A DNA stretch of 64,000 nt from Mya arenaria (taxonomy: Eukaryota > Mollusca > Bivalvia > Myida > Myidae), in contig NC_069130.1 in NCBI RefSeq assembly GCF_026914265.1, positions 12,885,700-12,949,699 on the forward strand, written 5' to 3'. Of this stretch, positions 11,920 through 23,249 are shown piece after piece. The notes under the pieces are model-generated. The model was not told the DNA's origin and searched no databases. It saw nothing but the letters and a program-made list of their open reading frames with translations. Both the position numbers and the translations under genes were made by a program. The stretch's first letter is position 1; the number at the start of each line of letters is the position of its first letter.

Positions 11920-12450
11920 TGAAATATATATTCGCCATATCATTTGATAATATTTAAAATCGGCATTATTTCTTCTTTGTAAATGCACAGATAGATTCGC
12001 CATATCATTTGTTAATATTTAAAATCGGCATTATTTCTACTTTGTTAATGCACAGATATTTTCGCCATATCATTTGTTAATATTTAAAATCGGCATTATT
12101 TCTACTTTGTTAATGCAAAGATATATTCGCCATATCATTTGTTAATATTTAAAATCGGCATTATTTCTACATTGATAATGCACAGATATATTCGCCATAT
12201 CATTTGTTAATATTTAAAATCGGCATTATTTCTACTTTGTTAACGCACAGATGTATTCGCCATATCATTTGTTAATATTTAAAATCGGCATTATTTCTAC
12301 TTTGATAATGCACAGATATATTCGCCATATCATTTGTTAATATTTAAATCGGCATTATTTCTACTTTGTTAATGCACAGATATATTCGCCATATCATTTG
12401 TTAATATTTAAAATCGGCATTATTTCTACTTTGTTAACGCACATATATAT
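11920..12450 (+). repeat. 63-bp minisatellite behind copy B
   Basis: About eight units of roughly 63 bp with the core TTCGCCATATCATTTGTTAA and ATCGGCATTATTTCTACTTT. Copies A and F have about two units at this place and D has one, so the array expanded on the B lineage. Confidence 0.9.
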
Positions 12451-12719
12451 ACATGCGCGCTTATTAATTTATTGTTGCTCTTTTTCAAAATAAAAGTGTT
12501 ATTTTTTATATAAACGATCAACATTTGCTATCTGATATTTTAAGTCCTATTTCCACTTTGTTTGGGTGGAATATTTTGCTCATTTATGAGTACAGCTGAA
12601 TTAAATGCTGCACGAGCGGAGGATTTAATACATGTTGTGTTCTTGTGGGAGTGAGTTGTTTAAATTTACTTATTTTACAACGAATTTGAAACAAGTTATT
12701 ACAACGTTATATTAATCAC

Positions 12720-12914
12720 TCTTGTGCGAGAGTGTGGTCTTGTGCTGTGTGGGAAACCGGAGTAACGGAGGAAACCCATTTGTCTAACTAAGGTGACCAC
12801 AAACCAAACTCACATGCGCCCATGCTGGCAATCGAACAAGGATTGCTAACGTGAGAAGCGAGTGTGCTAACTACATCACTAACCGGACAACCTAGCTAAC
12901 CTAGACCTCCATTG
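12720..12914 (-). mobile_element. tRNA-derived SINE
   Basis: Same family as at 2430. On the minus strand it has a tRNA-like head (GTTAGTGATGTAGTTAGC and a TTGTTCGATTGCC B-box) and a core with TTTCCTCCGTTACTCCGG. No TTAA MITE lies beside it here. Confidence 0.65.
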
Positions 12915-14077
12915 TAGTGCCAATTTGTTGAAAATAGATGTAAACCATGAGTAATAATGTTTTGTTGTTTTACCTATTAAGCGGTTTTATATACGTGTAC
13001 AAAATAAAAAAAAAAATGTACATTTCCATGCGAAGTGATCAGTTAAACGCGTGCCGTGCTTAAAAACAACCGACTAAAAAGCTTGTATCAAAAATGTCTA
13101 ACTAGACAAATAATCTATATGTTTGATTGTTTTTAAATTGACTAAAATGCGTCATCCGCCTCTTTCTCGGGGATTAACCTCAATATCAAACCTATTTGAA
13201 TAACTTCAGTAATAATCTTAGTTATATGAAATAATGAACAATGTCACAACGACGGATCTATGTAGTCGGCCATGTTTTCGTTTCAAGTTACCCGCTTACG
13301 AATGAAATAGTTTCATCAATTAAGTAGTACGGGATGCAACTATTGATGGAACACATATATAGAAGAAATCGACTTATTTCCCTTTGATACACTTCCCCAT
13401 CGACAGCTACGGGCCTGCATATATTTGATACATTATTTTGTTTTTATAATTATTGTCATTTGTTTGTCTTATCGGAAAATCAGATATGTAATATCCGTTC
13501 AAATACGTTTAATACGTCAAAAATACGTTTGTTGGAACCACAGACGTGGTTTATAGGTCCGTGTTGGAATCTAGTTGTCGCTTGTAAATTGTCTATGTAT
13601 TAATAATTATTACATAACAGCTATAAATAACTTATTTCACAATCATCCGCTGGGTACATTTAAATTCTATTTAAATAGATTGTGAAATAAGTTCGCTTCA
13701 TTTCATCAACGTTAATGGTACGTAGCGTTTTACAAATGTAAAGATGGTTAAATAATTCACTAAATTATCAAAAAATACAAATTACTGACACATAACACGC
13801 TGGGGTTACTAATTCAATAAATACTGGATATCCCATGTTTATAAACCGATACACATGATTAATTAGAACGAGATACAGATGTCTGTTATGTTATAACGAG
13901 AACACACAAATATATGTACACATATGATTTTATTTTATAATTATAATAATAATAATAATAATAATTTATAAAAATAGCAAATGAAATAGATAGGTGTACG
14001 TCTTATTTTTGAAAAATCTACATTTTCAAAGAAGGCGCATTTCGTTTGAACGAATTTCTGATTTTTCCAGGTCAACA
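12915..14077 (+). other. Upstream region of copy C
   Basis: Non-coding, AT-rich. A hairpin with perfect 16-bp arms AACTTATTTCACAATC (13629-13644 and 13678-13693) and a short (ATA)n run before 13970 are visible. A TTTTTCCAG acceptor-like site just before the ATG (14061-14070) suggests an untranslated 5' exon that I cannot place. Mirrored at 20550-21721. Confidence 0.5.
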
Positions 14078-14466
14078 ATGCAATATAAACGGCAGAATTC
14101 AAAAATAAACGTTTACGTTACTATGGAGGACAATAAACACGCGCAAGTTGTTCCGTCAGTGGTACCAACCGTTGTTAGCTGCTTATTTGACAATTATGAT
14201 GGATTTATTGACTATTCAACGAAAGTGAATGTTGGACATTGTAGCACAATAAACGCAAGTGACATTAGATCTGATGTAAGGTCTGTGAAAAGTGTCGGGA
14301 AATACTCACATTTAGATTCTATTGGCGCATATGGATATACAAATTCAAGTTTTTCCTCTGACATCATTGTGTCAGATTCCGACAGTGATGACGTAAATGA
14401 CGTCTCGCGACGCCAGCTTCTAGAAAACGGGTTGACGCCGTTTATAAAAGAGGAACTGAAATATTC
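14078..14466 (+). pseudogene. bZIP copy C, exon 1 only, truncated at palindrome 1 junction
   Basis: Starts MQYKRQNSKINVYVTMEDNK and runs as a normal exon 1 through LTPFIKEELKYS. It then stops matching at 14466, the exact inner border of palindrome 1. The sequence that follows (TGATAGTAACTTAATAATAA) resembles 51871-51985, which lies in intron 2 of copy E'. No exon 2 or 3 follows on this strand, so no DNA-binding domain can be encoded. The residues up to the break are identical to copy D. It could be transcribed into a truncated acidic peptide, but I have no sign of that. Confidence 0.85.
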
Positions 14467-14705
<239 letters not shown>

Positions 14706-14937
14706 GTTTAATTAAATGTGGTATGTCTATTTTCGGAGTAAGAGTGCATCTTTAATGTTACACTTAGATTATAACATTATTTTTTAGCCAATGATATTGC
14801 CTATCATTATCGTACTCGAGAGCGATGATGCTATGCATACATCATAGATTTTTCATTGTCTTACTTCTGATGAATGGGAATGATTGTCTATCGGCCTCCC
14901 AATAAGTTTCACGCAAAATTGATAAGACATGTAAAAT

Positions 14938-15322
14938 GTGCACGTGTACTATCACAATACAACCGTTTTGACAACTTATGGTTGATCTGGAAAAACCTGT
15001 ACAATATTTTTTGCCCTGGAATGAGATAGTTTTGCTTTTGCTTTAATGTCTGGAAAGCAGTGATGCAAAATTGCTGACAAAAGATTAGATTGCAGTTTTT
15101 TCATATTATTGTTCGAAAAATGATATTTTATGGCTTATGGCTTAAAGCATTACTAACGCTTTATGAAAAGTACGTTTTCAGCAGTTTTCCAAACAATTGA
15201 GAAGTGTTCTAATGTGGGTTATACTATATGACTGAATTGAAGACATTCATACCAAAATCCGCTGATTCTGAGAATAAATCTAAAAAAAAAAGTCAAAACT
15301 GTTAATCTGTGAGAGTGCTGCT
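14938..15322. mobile_element. Degraded TTAA MITE
   Basis: The right end reads AATCTGTGAGAGTGCTGCT followed by TTAA. The left end is worn but keeps CAACCGTTTTGACAACTTAT. Same family as 1916-2249 but much more divergent, so an older insertion. Confidence 0.6.
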
Positions 15323-15326
15323 TTAA

Positions 15327-15584
15327 TTAACAGACAAAATAACAATTGACTTTAAAAACGGTACCAAATATATTATTTAGGCCCCATCAATAAGTCATAA
15401 ACCTTGTCACAAATGGGACCGAACAAAATAATTCCAACGTCAATTTTTTTGAAACATATAATATCACAACTTTATGTCATTTTGTATGTATATTTACTGA
15501 AAATATATTGTGCCATAAGTTTACATCAGAATGTTGGGACACTGGAAACAATTTGCTGTGTAACGCTCGAATGCAAAATCAAGG
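15327..15584. other. Spacer sequence, nothing recognised
   Basis: AT-rich, with no coding or repeat signature I can name. Confidence 0.3.
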
Positions 15585-15674
15585 ACAGTCATGAAAACGT
15601 GTTTCTGTTATCAGCTGCTTTGAGGTAAACTGTTGAAATCACGATAGTTTAGTCTGTTTCTAAAAATAGTTGAC
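15585..15674 (-). repeat. Fragment of a bZIP 3' UTR
   Basis: Resembles 18445-18535, the 3' flank of copy D, through TAGTCTGTTTCTAAAAATAG, then diverges before any coding sequence. A relic of another gene copy or a local duplication. Confidence 0.55.
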
Positions 15675-16124
15675 GTCATAATTTGGTTCTCCGCCTGCTG
15701 AACACACGTTTTAATCTAAGTCAGTTGGAATATAATACAAGAAAGGCGCGCTCGCTTCGCTAGCTCAACATTTCATAAGATCATCATAAGATATTGCACA
15801 ATATATTCTAACTATTACTTAAACACCAAGCGCATGTATTATTTTAAGTCTTTCACAGACAACGTCTTACCTACGAAATAAACGCTCCGTATAATGGACG
15901 TTTATATAGTGATTGGAACCATTTCACAATCGATTTAAATTGCCAAATGCATGTCCATGTATTTTACTATTAATATTACTATCGATTTAAATAGTTACCT
16001 ATCAGTTGTGAAATGCAGGTAGTGTAATAACCTTTAATAGACATCATAACGAGACAACTCGTTTTAAGCATACGTAATGCCCGTTGGAGTTAGAAACCTT
16101 GGATAGTTAGCGGCAGTAAGCGGT
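15675..16124. other. Spacer sequence
   Basis: Non-coding. Contains short repeats related to the TTTCACAATCGATTTAAAT motif also found upstream of copy C. Nothing else recognised. Confidence 0.3.
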
Positions 16125-16480
16125 ATTTGTGGACCTTTATCAAGAGTTTTCGGGACTCAAAATGGTGGTACGCCGTATTCGTGGACCTTTTCAAGAGTTT
16201 TCGGGACTCAAAATGGTGGTATGCCGTATTCGTGGGCCTTTTTCAAGAGTTTTCGGGACTCAAAATGGTGGTATGCCATATTCGTGGGCCTTTATCAAGA
16301 GTTTTCGGGACTCAAAATGGTGGTACGCCGTATTTGTGGACCTTTTCAAGAGTTTTCGGGACTCTAAATGGTGGTACGCCGTATTTGTGGACCTTTTCAA
16401 GAGTTTTCGGGACTCTAAATGGTGGTACGCGGTATTCGTGGGCCTCTTCAAAAGTTTTCGGGACTCAAAAGGGTTGTATG
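16125..16480. repeat. 51-bp minisatellite
   Basis: About seven units of 51 bp with the core AAGAGTTTTCGGGACTCAAA and TGGTGGTACGCCGTATTCGT. As 51 is divisible by three, open frames run through on both strands (up to 126 codons). The repeat explains them; no start context, splice site or homologue is recognisable. Confidence 0.9.
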
Positions 16481-17300
16481 CTGTACACATAACTGATTCA
16501 CAGACTTAAAATCGTAGAATAGTATTTGTCACACAGAACACAGAATGAAAATGAAGGACGGTGCACAAAACGCAACTACTTAAAATACGCGGACTCAAAA
16601 TCGTTAATAATGAATTTGTTTCACAGAATTAAGGAAGAAAATGAAGGTCGGTTAAAAAAAAACGGAAACGGACGTTACACCCTCAACAATCGGAAACCAT
16701 TGACTTTTGGTGGTCAGTGGGCTTGTCCCCTGTAGAAATCGATATATTGCGAAGACGTACCAACTAAACGGTTTATGATGATTTCCTGCTTTTAAAATCA
16801 CCAAGGGTAATTTTGATCTATTTAATTGTATGTATGTACATTGTTGAATGTTTGAAGTGAAACAATTTTATGTTCTGTTCTGTTCCTGCTTTAAAATAGG
16901 TCATTACCGTATGGGTTCTGTAAGGGCTTACTATACGAATAAGCTCCTAACCCTATTTGTCAGTTGAACTCATAGACCCTATATCTTGGTGCGATCAAGA
17001 AAACTAGGTCTGTACGTGATAGTCGAATAGTTGGAACGCAACACAAGTTTAGCTGTTTTGAACGTAATTATAGTGTTTAGGGCTGGGGTCCTGGGTGGTT
17101 GGGGGGTGATATCGGTCCTCAGCCTCTTTTTAGATCGGGGTGGGTAGAGGTATGATAATGTTATCACATACCTCAACCACTCCCATAAATAACATGAACA
17201 TGAATTATATTACATTTCTGGACCACTGACCCCGTTGTACTCGAGCGCTCGTGTGGCATTTTAATACTACTGTTTTAATAAATAAGCAAAATATTCTGCC
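16481..17300. other. Spacer sequence, no gene seen
   Basis: Mixed sequence, less AT-rich than its surroundings around 17080-17140. A small imperfect hairpin around GAGGTATG...CATACCTC lies at about 17148-17175. No coding evidence. Confidence 0.3.
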
Positions 17301-17574
17301 AAAATGCAAGTGAAGTCAGGAGTTCATAGATGAAGCATAACGTTTATTTCTTCATATAGAAAATAACACTTTGTTGTTTTTGGTGCTGTATTTTGAACAA
17401 ATGTAACAATAAATAGATAATAAATAAATACATAAATAAATAAGCGCGCATGTATAATTGTGCGTTTACAAATTTGTAATTATGCTGATTTTAGTTAAAT
17501 ACTGACAAATGATATGGCGAATTTATATTTCAACAATCTCAGCTTGACGTTTCTTTCCTTAACAATACATATTA
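17301..17574 (-). other. 3' flank of copy D with one 63-bp unit
   Basis: Matches the distal 3' flanks of the other bZIP copies, including AATAAGCGCGCATGTATAA and one ACAAATGATATGGCGAAT unit. It is cut at about 17575 by the element at 17575-17660. Confidence 0.5.
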
Positions 17575-17660
17575 GTAGGGATGCAAACGAATATTCGAAT
17601 ATTCGATCAAAAGAATGGTATTCGAACATTAAAATCGGTATTCGAATATTCGTTTATTTT
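17575..17660 (+). mobile_element. Possible hAT-type terminal fragment
   Basis: Begins TAGGGATGCAAACGAATATT and repeats ATTCGAATATTCG motifs, like the ends of some hAT-type MITEs. The far end and target duplication are not identified. Confidence 0.35.
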
Positions 17661-18546
17661 TTACTTTTTTTCTAAATTTTGTTCCATCTTGAACATTTAT
17701 TGAACATTTATATTTAAAGATTAAAACGCTCTAATTTACCCTCGTTTCGTCAATACACCCACGCATGTCACCAATTATCGAGGCGCGAGCATCTAGACAA
17801 TACACAGTGGCGCGTCAAGTGTCAATTAAGGCCCATCATCATGGCGAAATAAACAAATAATTTTACGTGTGCCGTCCCCTGCCAATTAGCGGCAATGCAA
17901 TAAATAAAGTTGAGAGGGGATTGGAACCTATTTTAAACGATGCCAATTAAGGGTTCGTCATGTCAGCAATAACACAAAATATTTCTTTTGTATGTCAATT
18001 AAACTGAGCAATGTAGCTAAAATCGCACTGAATATAATGCGTCATTTGATAATGTTAATACATGTAATTACATACAGTAAATCGAAATTGATCGTGTGGT
18101 TAATAAAAAGCTGAGTACGTCAAAATGATAAAACCTCCTGCATTACCGAACAGTTTCAAATTTTGACCCCAAAGATTTCATGACGAAATTACTCTTTCGA
18201 TGTCGTGTCTTCATGAAGCTTGCAATCCTTAAAAGAGGCCAAAAACACACTACTTTTTTTTTCGTTTTTTTTTTTTTTTTTTTTTTTGCTGCATTCCGGT
18301 GACCAAATGTCCTTTTCACACTGACAACCGTGGGAACATATATTGGGGTTTCCTCCTCGAATATATACTTTAAAACGTATTCCTTTTCACAACTGTTTTG
18401 TGGGAAAACACTTTTGTTTTGTTATGAATGCAATTCCAGAAAACTCCATTAAAACGTGTTCCTGTTATCAGCTCCTATGAGGTAAAATGTTGACATCACG
18501 AAAGTTTAGTCTGTTTCTAAAAATAGTTGACAGTGTTCACATGTTG
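17661..18546. other. Element body or spacer, then 3' UTR of copy D
   Basis: Up to about 18290 nothing is recognised beyond a T-rich run (18255-18288). From about 18445 the sequence matches the 3' UTR of the bZIP genes on the minus strand. Confidence 0.35.
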
Positions 18547-20549
18547 TCAAGAATTCGAAGTTGACGCATGGAAATGCGCGGGAAACTGTAGCGGGCAGAC
18601 GGCCATGTGTTGATCAAGCGTCTGGCGGAGTTCGTCCCTTTCCTTTCGTACCTGCGCCAGTTCGTACCTTAACTCCGTCTGAATGCTTTGTAGGCGATGA
18701 CACTCCTAAAACACATGAAAATGATAACGATGTAAGGTTTATACATAAACATATTGATGTGTATATATATTTTTATATAATGGACATTTAATGTCTAAAA
18801 TGTTACAATAATAAAATAAATCACCAACATATCCTTGATTTTATGTGATTAATCTTGTTAAAACAAATAAATATTTTTTATTTACTTTTTTTACTTATAA
18901 ATATTTAGTTCCATTTTAAGGACGGAACGAGATATACAAAAACTGTTGACACAATTAACAAGCAATCGATAAAAACATAATGCAATATTATCAAGTTTCT
19001 CTCATTAACACGCTTTTGCTGATAGGCAGACAATGACAAATAAATGGACACACCACACCTTTGATTTAATTTACTGTTTTGTTTTGTATTTCCTAATGTG
19101 AACAATTCGCTTCAACGAGATTTTCAAAAAATACAACATGCCTTCATGGTTTTCTTTTGAAAGCATTCCAAAATATCGAAAAAATGAATGTGTTTTTTTT
19201 CAAAATCTGGTTAATTGTCCTGTAAAGATACTATTCAATTTAGATAATGTTGCTGCTTGAATATCTGTGTTGTTAAAGCTCTTCTGCTGCATCAAACACA
19301 AAGCTCTTCTGCTGCATCAAACACAAAGCTCCTCTACTGCATCAAACACACACATTTAACCCTGTGATCGTAAGTTTAAAAAGCAATATCACGAAACAAA
19401 ATTAAAAGTATTTTACAAAGCCAAGATTGTTGCAAGTAATACCAAATAGATATTAATACTATTGTTTAATTTTTTTTCAAATTTACCTTCTGCAAAGTGT
19501 GGGCTCTGTCTTTTTGTTTGTCCCGGAAGCGGCGCGCGGCCATTCTATTCTGCACGCGCCGTTTTTCCACACGCTCTTCCTCTTCCGGTGTAAGCTGTAA
19601 CAAAATCCGGGTTAATTTAAGAGAAGGCATTTTATTGGGGAATAAATTTAATCCTTTAAGATGTTTATGTCCAATTTGCCGCTTCCTCCATTAAAGATAC
19701 TTCAAATTGTTTACACATTAGCTTATTAATACCAAACAACATGACAAATCGATCAATATTATTACCATCCTAACTTGATTCCAAATACGTTTTGAGCGTC
19801 TTCGCTTCCAAGAACCCTTGCAAAAAGATTGATAAAATTCCCAACCGGAAACTTCTGTCAAACGGTATTTAAAATAGAACATGGGAAATAGCGAACTTTC
19901 TTTATGTATTGTTTGTCACACGTATAAATGAGAATGTACACTATTAGTCAAACTAGTTGTACGTCAAGAGATTTTGTTTTGTTTTTGATTGTCAAAGATT
20001 TTTGATATGTTGAAACAATAATTGAATCGCAAATTATTAATTAATGGTTGCGGTAAATTTTGCTTAAAATAACGTTGAATTACGTACCACATCTTCCGGT
20101 GGAGGGCTAAATTCCACTTTCAATTCCTGCTTTCCCTCTTTTAACCGTTTTGTCTGAATGGAATATTTCAGTTCCTCTTTTATAAACGGCGTCAACCCGT
20201 TTTCTAGAAGCTGGCGTCGCGAGACGTCATTTACGTCATCACTGTCGGAATCTGACACAATGATGTCAGAGGAAAAACTTGAATTTGTATATCCATATGC
20301 GCCAATAGAATCTAAATGTGAGTATTTCCCGACACTTTTCACAGACCTTACATCAGATCTAATGTCACTTGCGTTTATTGTGCTACAATGTCCAACATTC
20401 ACTTTCGTTGAATAGTCAATAAATCCATCATAATTGTCAAATAAGCAGCTAACAACGGTTGGTACCACTGACGGAACAACTTGCGCGTGTTTATTGTCCT
20501 CCATAGTAACGTAAACGTTTATTTTTGAATTCTGCCGTTTATATTGCAT
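18547..20549 (-). CDS. bZIP transcription factor copy D, intact
   Basis: Minus-strand gene with coding exons 20549-20088, 19594-19487 and 18705-18547, all phase 0; 242 residues. Exon 1 begins MQYKRQNSKINVYVTMEDNK and has the same acidic and LTPFIKEELKYSIQTKRL blocks as the family. Exon 2 (108 nt) gives LTPEEEERVEKRR and NRMAARRFR. Exon 3 begins ECHRLQSIQTELRYELAQ and ends TSNS. It spans the inner edge of palindrome 1: exon 1 up to LKYS is in the right arm, the rest in the spacer. Its mirror copy C therefore lacks the remainder. It differs from B in charge and detail in the middle of exon 1 (DNYDGFIDYSTKVN), so it is a distinct paralogue. Intron 2 contains a 25-bp tandem triplet. Confidence 0.85.
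19275..19349. repeat. 25-bp tandem triplet in intron 2 of copy D
   Basis: Three head-to-tail units of AAAGCTCTTCTGCTGCATCA plus AACAC. Confidence 0.95.
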
Positions 20550-20661
20550 TGTTGACCTGGAAAAATCAGAAATTCGTTCAAACGAAATGCGCCTTCTTTG
20601 AAAATGTAGATTTTTCAAAAATAAGACGTACACCTATCTATTTCATTTGCTATTTTTATAA

Positions 20662-20694
<33 letters not shown>

Positions 20695-21721
20695 ATTATA
20701 AAATAAAATCATATGTGTACATATATTTGTGTGTTCTCGTTATAACATAACAGACATCTGTATCTCGTTCTAATTAATCATGTGTATCGGTTTATAAACA
20801 TGGGATATCCAGTATTTATTGAATTAGTAACCCCAGCGTGTTATGTGTCAGTAATTTGTATTTTTTGATAATTTAGTGAATTATTTAACCATCTTTACAA
20901 TTGTAAAACGCTACGTACCATTAACGTTGATGAAATGAAGCGAACTTATTTCACAATCTATTTAAATAGAATTTAAATGTACCCAGCGGATGATTGTGAA
21001 ATAAGTTATTTATAGCTGTTATGTAATAATTATTGATACATAGCCAATTTACAAGCGACAACTAGATTCCAACACGGACCTATAAACCACGTCTGTGGTT
21101 CCAACAAACGTATTTTTGACGTATTAAACGTATTTGAACGGATATTACATATCTGATTTTCCGATAAGACAAACAAATGACAATAATTATAAAAACAAAA
21201 TAATGTATCAAATATATGCAGGCCCGTAGCTGTCGATGGGGAAGTGTATCAAAGGGAAATAAGTCGATTTCTTCTATATATGTGTTCCATCAATAGTTGC
21301 ATCCCGTACTACTTAATTGATGAAACTATTTCATTCGTAAGCGGGTAACTTGAAACGAAAACATGGCCGACTACATAGATCCGTCGTTGTGACATTGTTC
21401 ATTATTTCATATAACTAAGATTATTACTGAAGTTATTCAAATAGGTTTGATATTGAGGTTAATCCCCGAGAAAGAGGCGGATGACGCATTTTAGTCAATT
21501 TAAAAACAATCAAACATATAGATTATTTGTCTAGTTAGACATTTTTGATACAAGCTTTTTAGTCGGTTGTTTTTAAGCACGGCACGCGTTTAACTGATCA
21601 CTTCGCATGGAAATGTACATTTTTTTTTTATTTTGTACACGTATATAAAACCGCTTAATAGGTAAAACAACAAAACATTATTACTCATTGTTTACATCTA
21701 GTTTCAACAAATTGGCACTAC
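20550..21721 (-). other. Upstream region of copy D
   Basis: Mirror of 12915-14077 with near-identity. It keeps the hairpin with 16-bp arms (about 20944-21008) and a longer (ATT)n run. No coding evidence. Confidence 0.5.
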
Positions 21722-21915
21722 AATGGAGGTCTAGGTTAGCTAGGTTGTCCGGTTAGTGATGTAGTTAGCACACTCGCTTCTCACGTTAGCAATCCTTGTT
21801 CGATTGCCAGCATGGGCGCATGTGAGTTTGGTTTGTGGTCACCTTAGTTAGACAAATGGGTTTCCTCCGTTACTCCGGTTTCCCACACAGCACAAGACCA
21901 CACTCTCGCACAAGA
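21722..21915 (+). mobile_element. tRNA-derived SINE
   Basis: Mirror of the SINE at 12720-12914; head with GTTAGTGATGTAGTTAGC and a core with TTTCCTCCGTTACTCCGG on the plus strand. Confidence 0.65.
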
Positions 21916-22184
21916 GTGATTAATATAACGTTGTAATAACTTGTTTCAAATTCGTTGTAAAATAAGTAAATTTAAACAACTCACTCCCACAAGAACACAA
22001 CATGTATTAAATCCTCCGCTCGTGCAGCATTTAATTCAGCTGTACTCATAAATGAGCAAAATATTCCACCCAAACAAAGTGGAAATAGGACTTAAAATAT
22101 CAGATAGCAAATGTTGATCGTTTATATAAAAAATAACACTTTTATTTTGAAAAAGAGCAACAATAAATTAATAAGCGCGCATGT

Positions 22185-22715
22185 ATATATATGTGCGTTA
22201 ACAAAGTAGAAATAATGCCGATTTTAAATATTAACAAATGATATGGCGAATATATCTGTGCATTAACAAAGTAGAAATAATGCCGATTTAAATATTAACA
22301 AATGATATGGCGAATATATCTGTGCATTATCAAAGTAGAAATAATGCCGATTTTAAATATTAACAAATGATATGGCGAATATATCTGTGCGTTAACAAAG
22401 TAGAAATAATGCCGATTTTAAATATTAACAAATGATATGGCGAATATATCTGTGCATTATCAAAGTAGAAATAATGCCGATTTTAAATATTAACAAATGA
22501 TATGGCGAATATATCTTTGCATTAACAAAGTAGAAATAATGCCGATTTTAAATATTAACAAATGATATGGCGAAAATATCTGTGCATTAACAAAGTAGAA
22601 ATAATGCCGATTTTAAATATTAACAAATGATATGGCGAATCTATCTGTGCATTTACAAAGAAGAAATAATGCCGATTTTAAATATTATCAAATGATATGG
22701 CGAATATATATTTCA
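22185..22715 (-). repeat. 63-bp minisatellite behind copy B'
   Basis: Mirror of 11920-12450, about eight units, same order of variants. Confidence 0.9.
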
Positions 22716-23249
22716 ACATTCTCACCATGCCGTTTCTTTCCTTAACAAGACATAGTTATTTGATTCAATATGTAAATTTGGAAATAAATTTGACTAAGTT
22801 AATTACTAAATGAATTTCTCATGTATTCACAAAAAATGATAAATGCTCCTGTATATTTTAGTTTCAAAACGTTTCAAAATGTTGATTTCCTATTTCACAA
22901 CCATAACATATAGGTAAGGTAGGTCGTCGGAATATAAATAACTATTTTTGTTTTATTCATTTGAAGTAGAGTGTGTCTGAATATCCTTTTCTCACTGAAA
23001 ACCGTCGCCATTTTGTCTACGCGTCTTTCCTGAATACTAGTGTCTCAATAGAGGAGAAAAAAGGTAAAACACAGGTGACTAGCAAAAGAAATTATGGTCG
23101 GTATGTCGGGACATCGAAAACAAGAATTTTTTGTAACGCCATAAATGCAATTTCAGGGAAAACCGTGATGACGTGTTGCTGTCATTAGATGCTTCGAGGT
23201 AAAATGTTGACATCTGTTTCTAAAAATAGTTGACAGTGTTCACATGTTG
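22716..23249 (-). other. 3' flank of copy B'
   Basis: Non-coding; matches the conserved flank after the stop of B plus about 150 bp also present behind A and F (near 1440-1560) but missing behind B. Confidence 0.5.

Larger units (their letters stand above)
3829..14466 (+). repeat. Palindrome 1, left arm
   Basis: Reads as the reverse complement of 20161-31193. It holds, in order, AT-rich flank, LTR element, bZIP copy B with a fold-back element in intron 2, 63-bp minisatellite, SINE, upstream region and exon 1 of copy C. C and D encode identical residues along the whole shared stretch. B and B' differ at a few residues. Confidence 0.9.

Noticed and set aside
16127-16509. 121- and 126-codon frames
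   Set aside because: Products of the 51-bp minisatellite, overlapping in different frames and strands.
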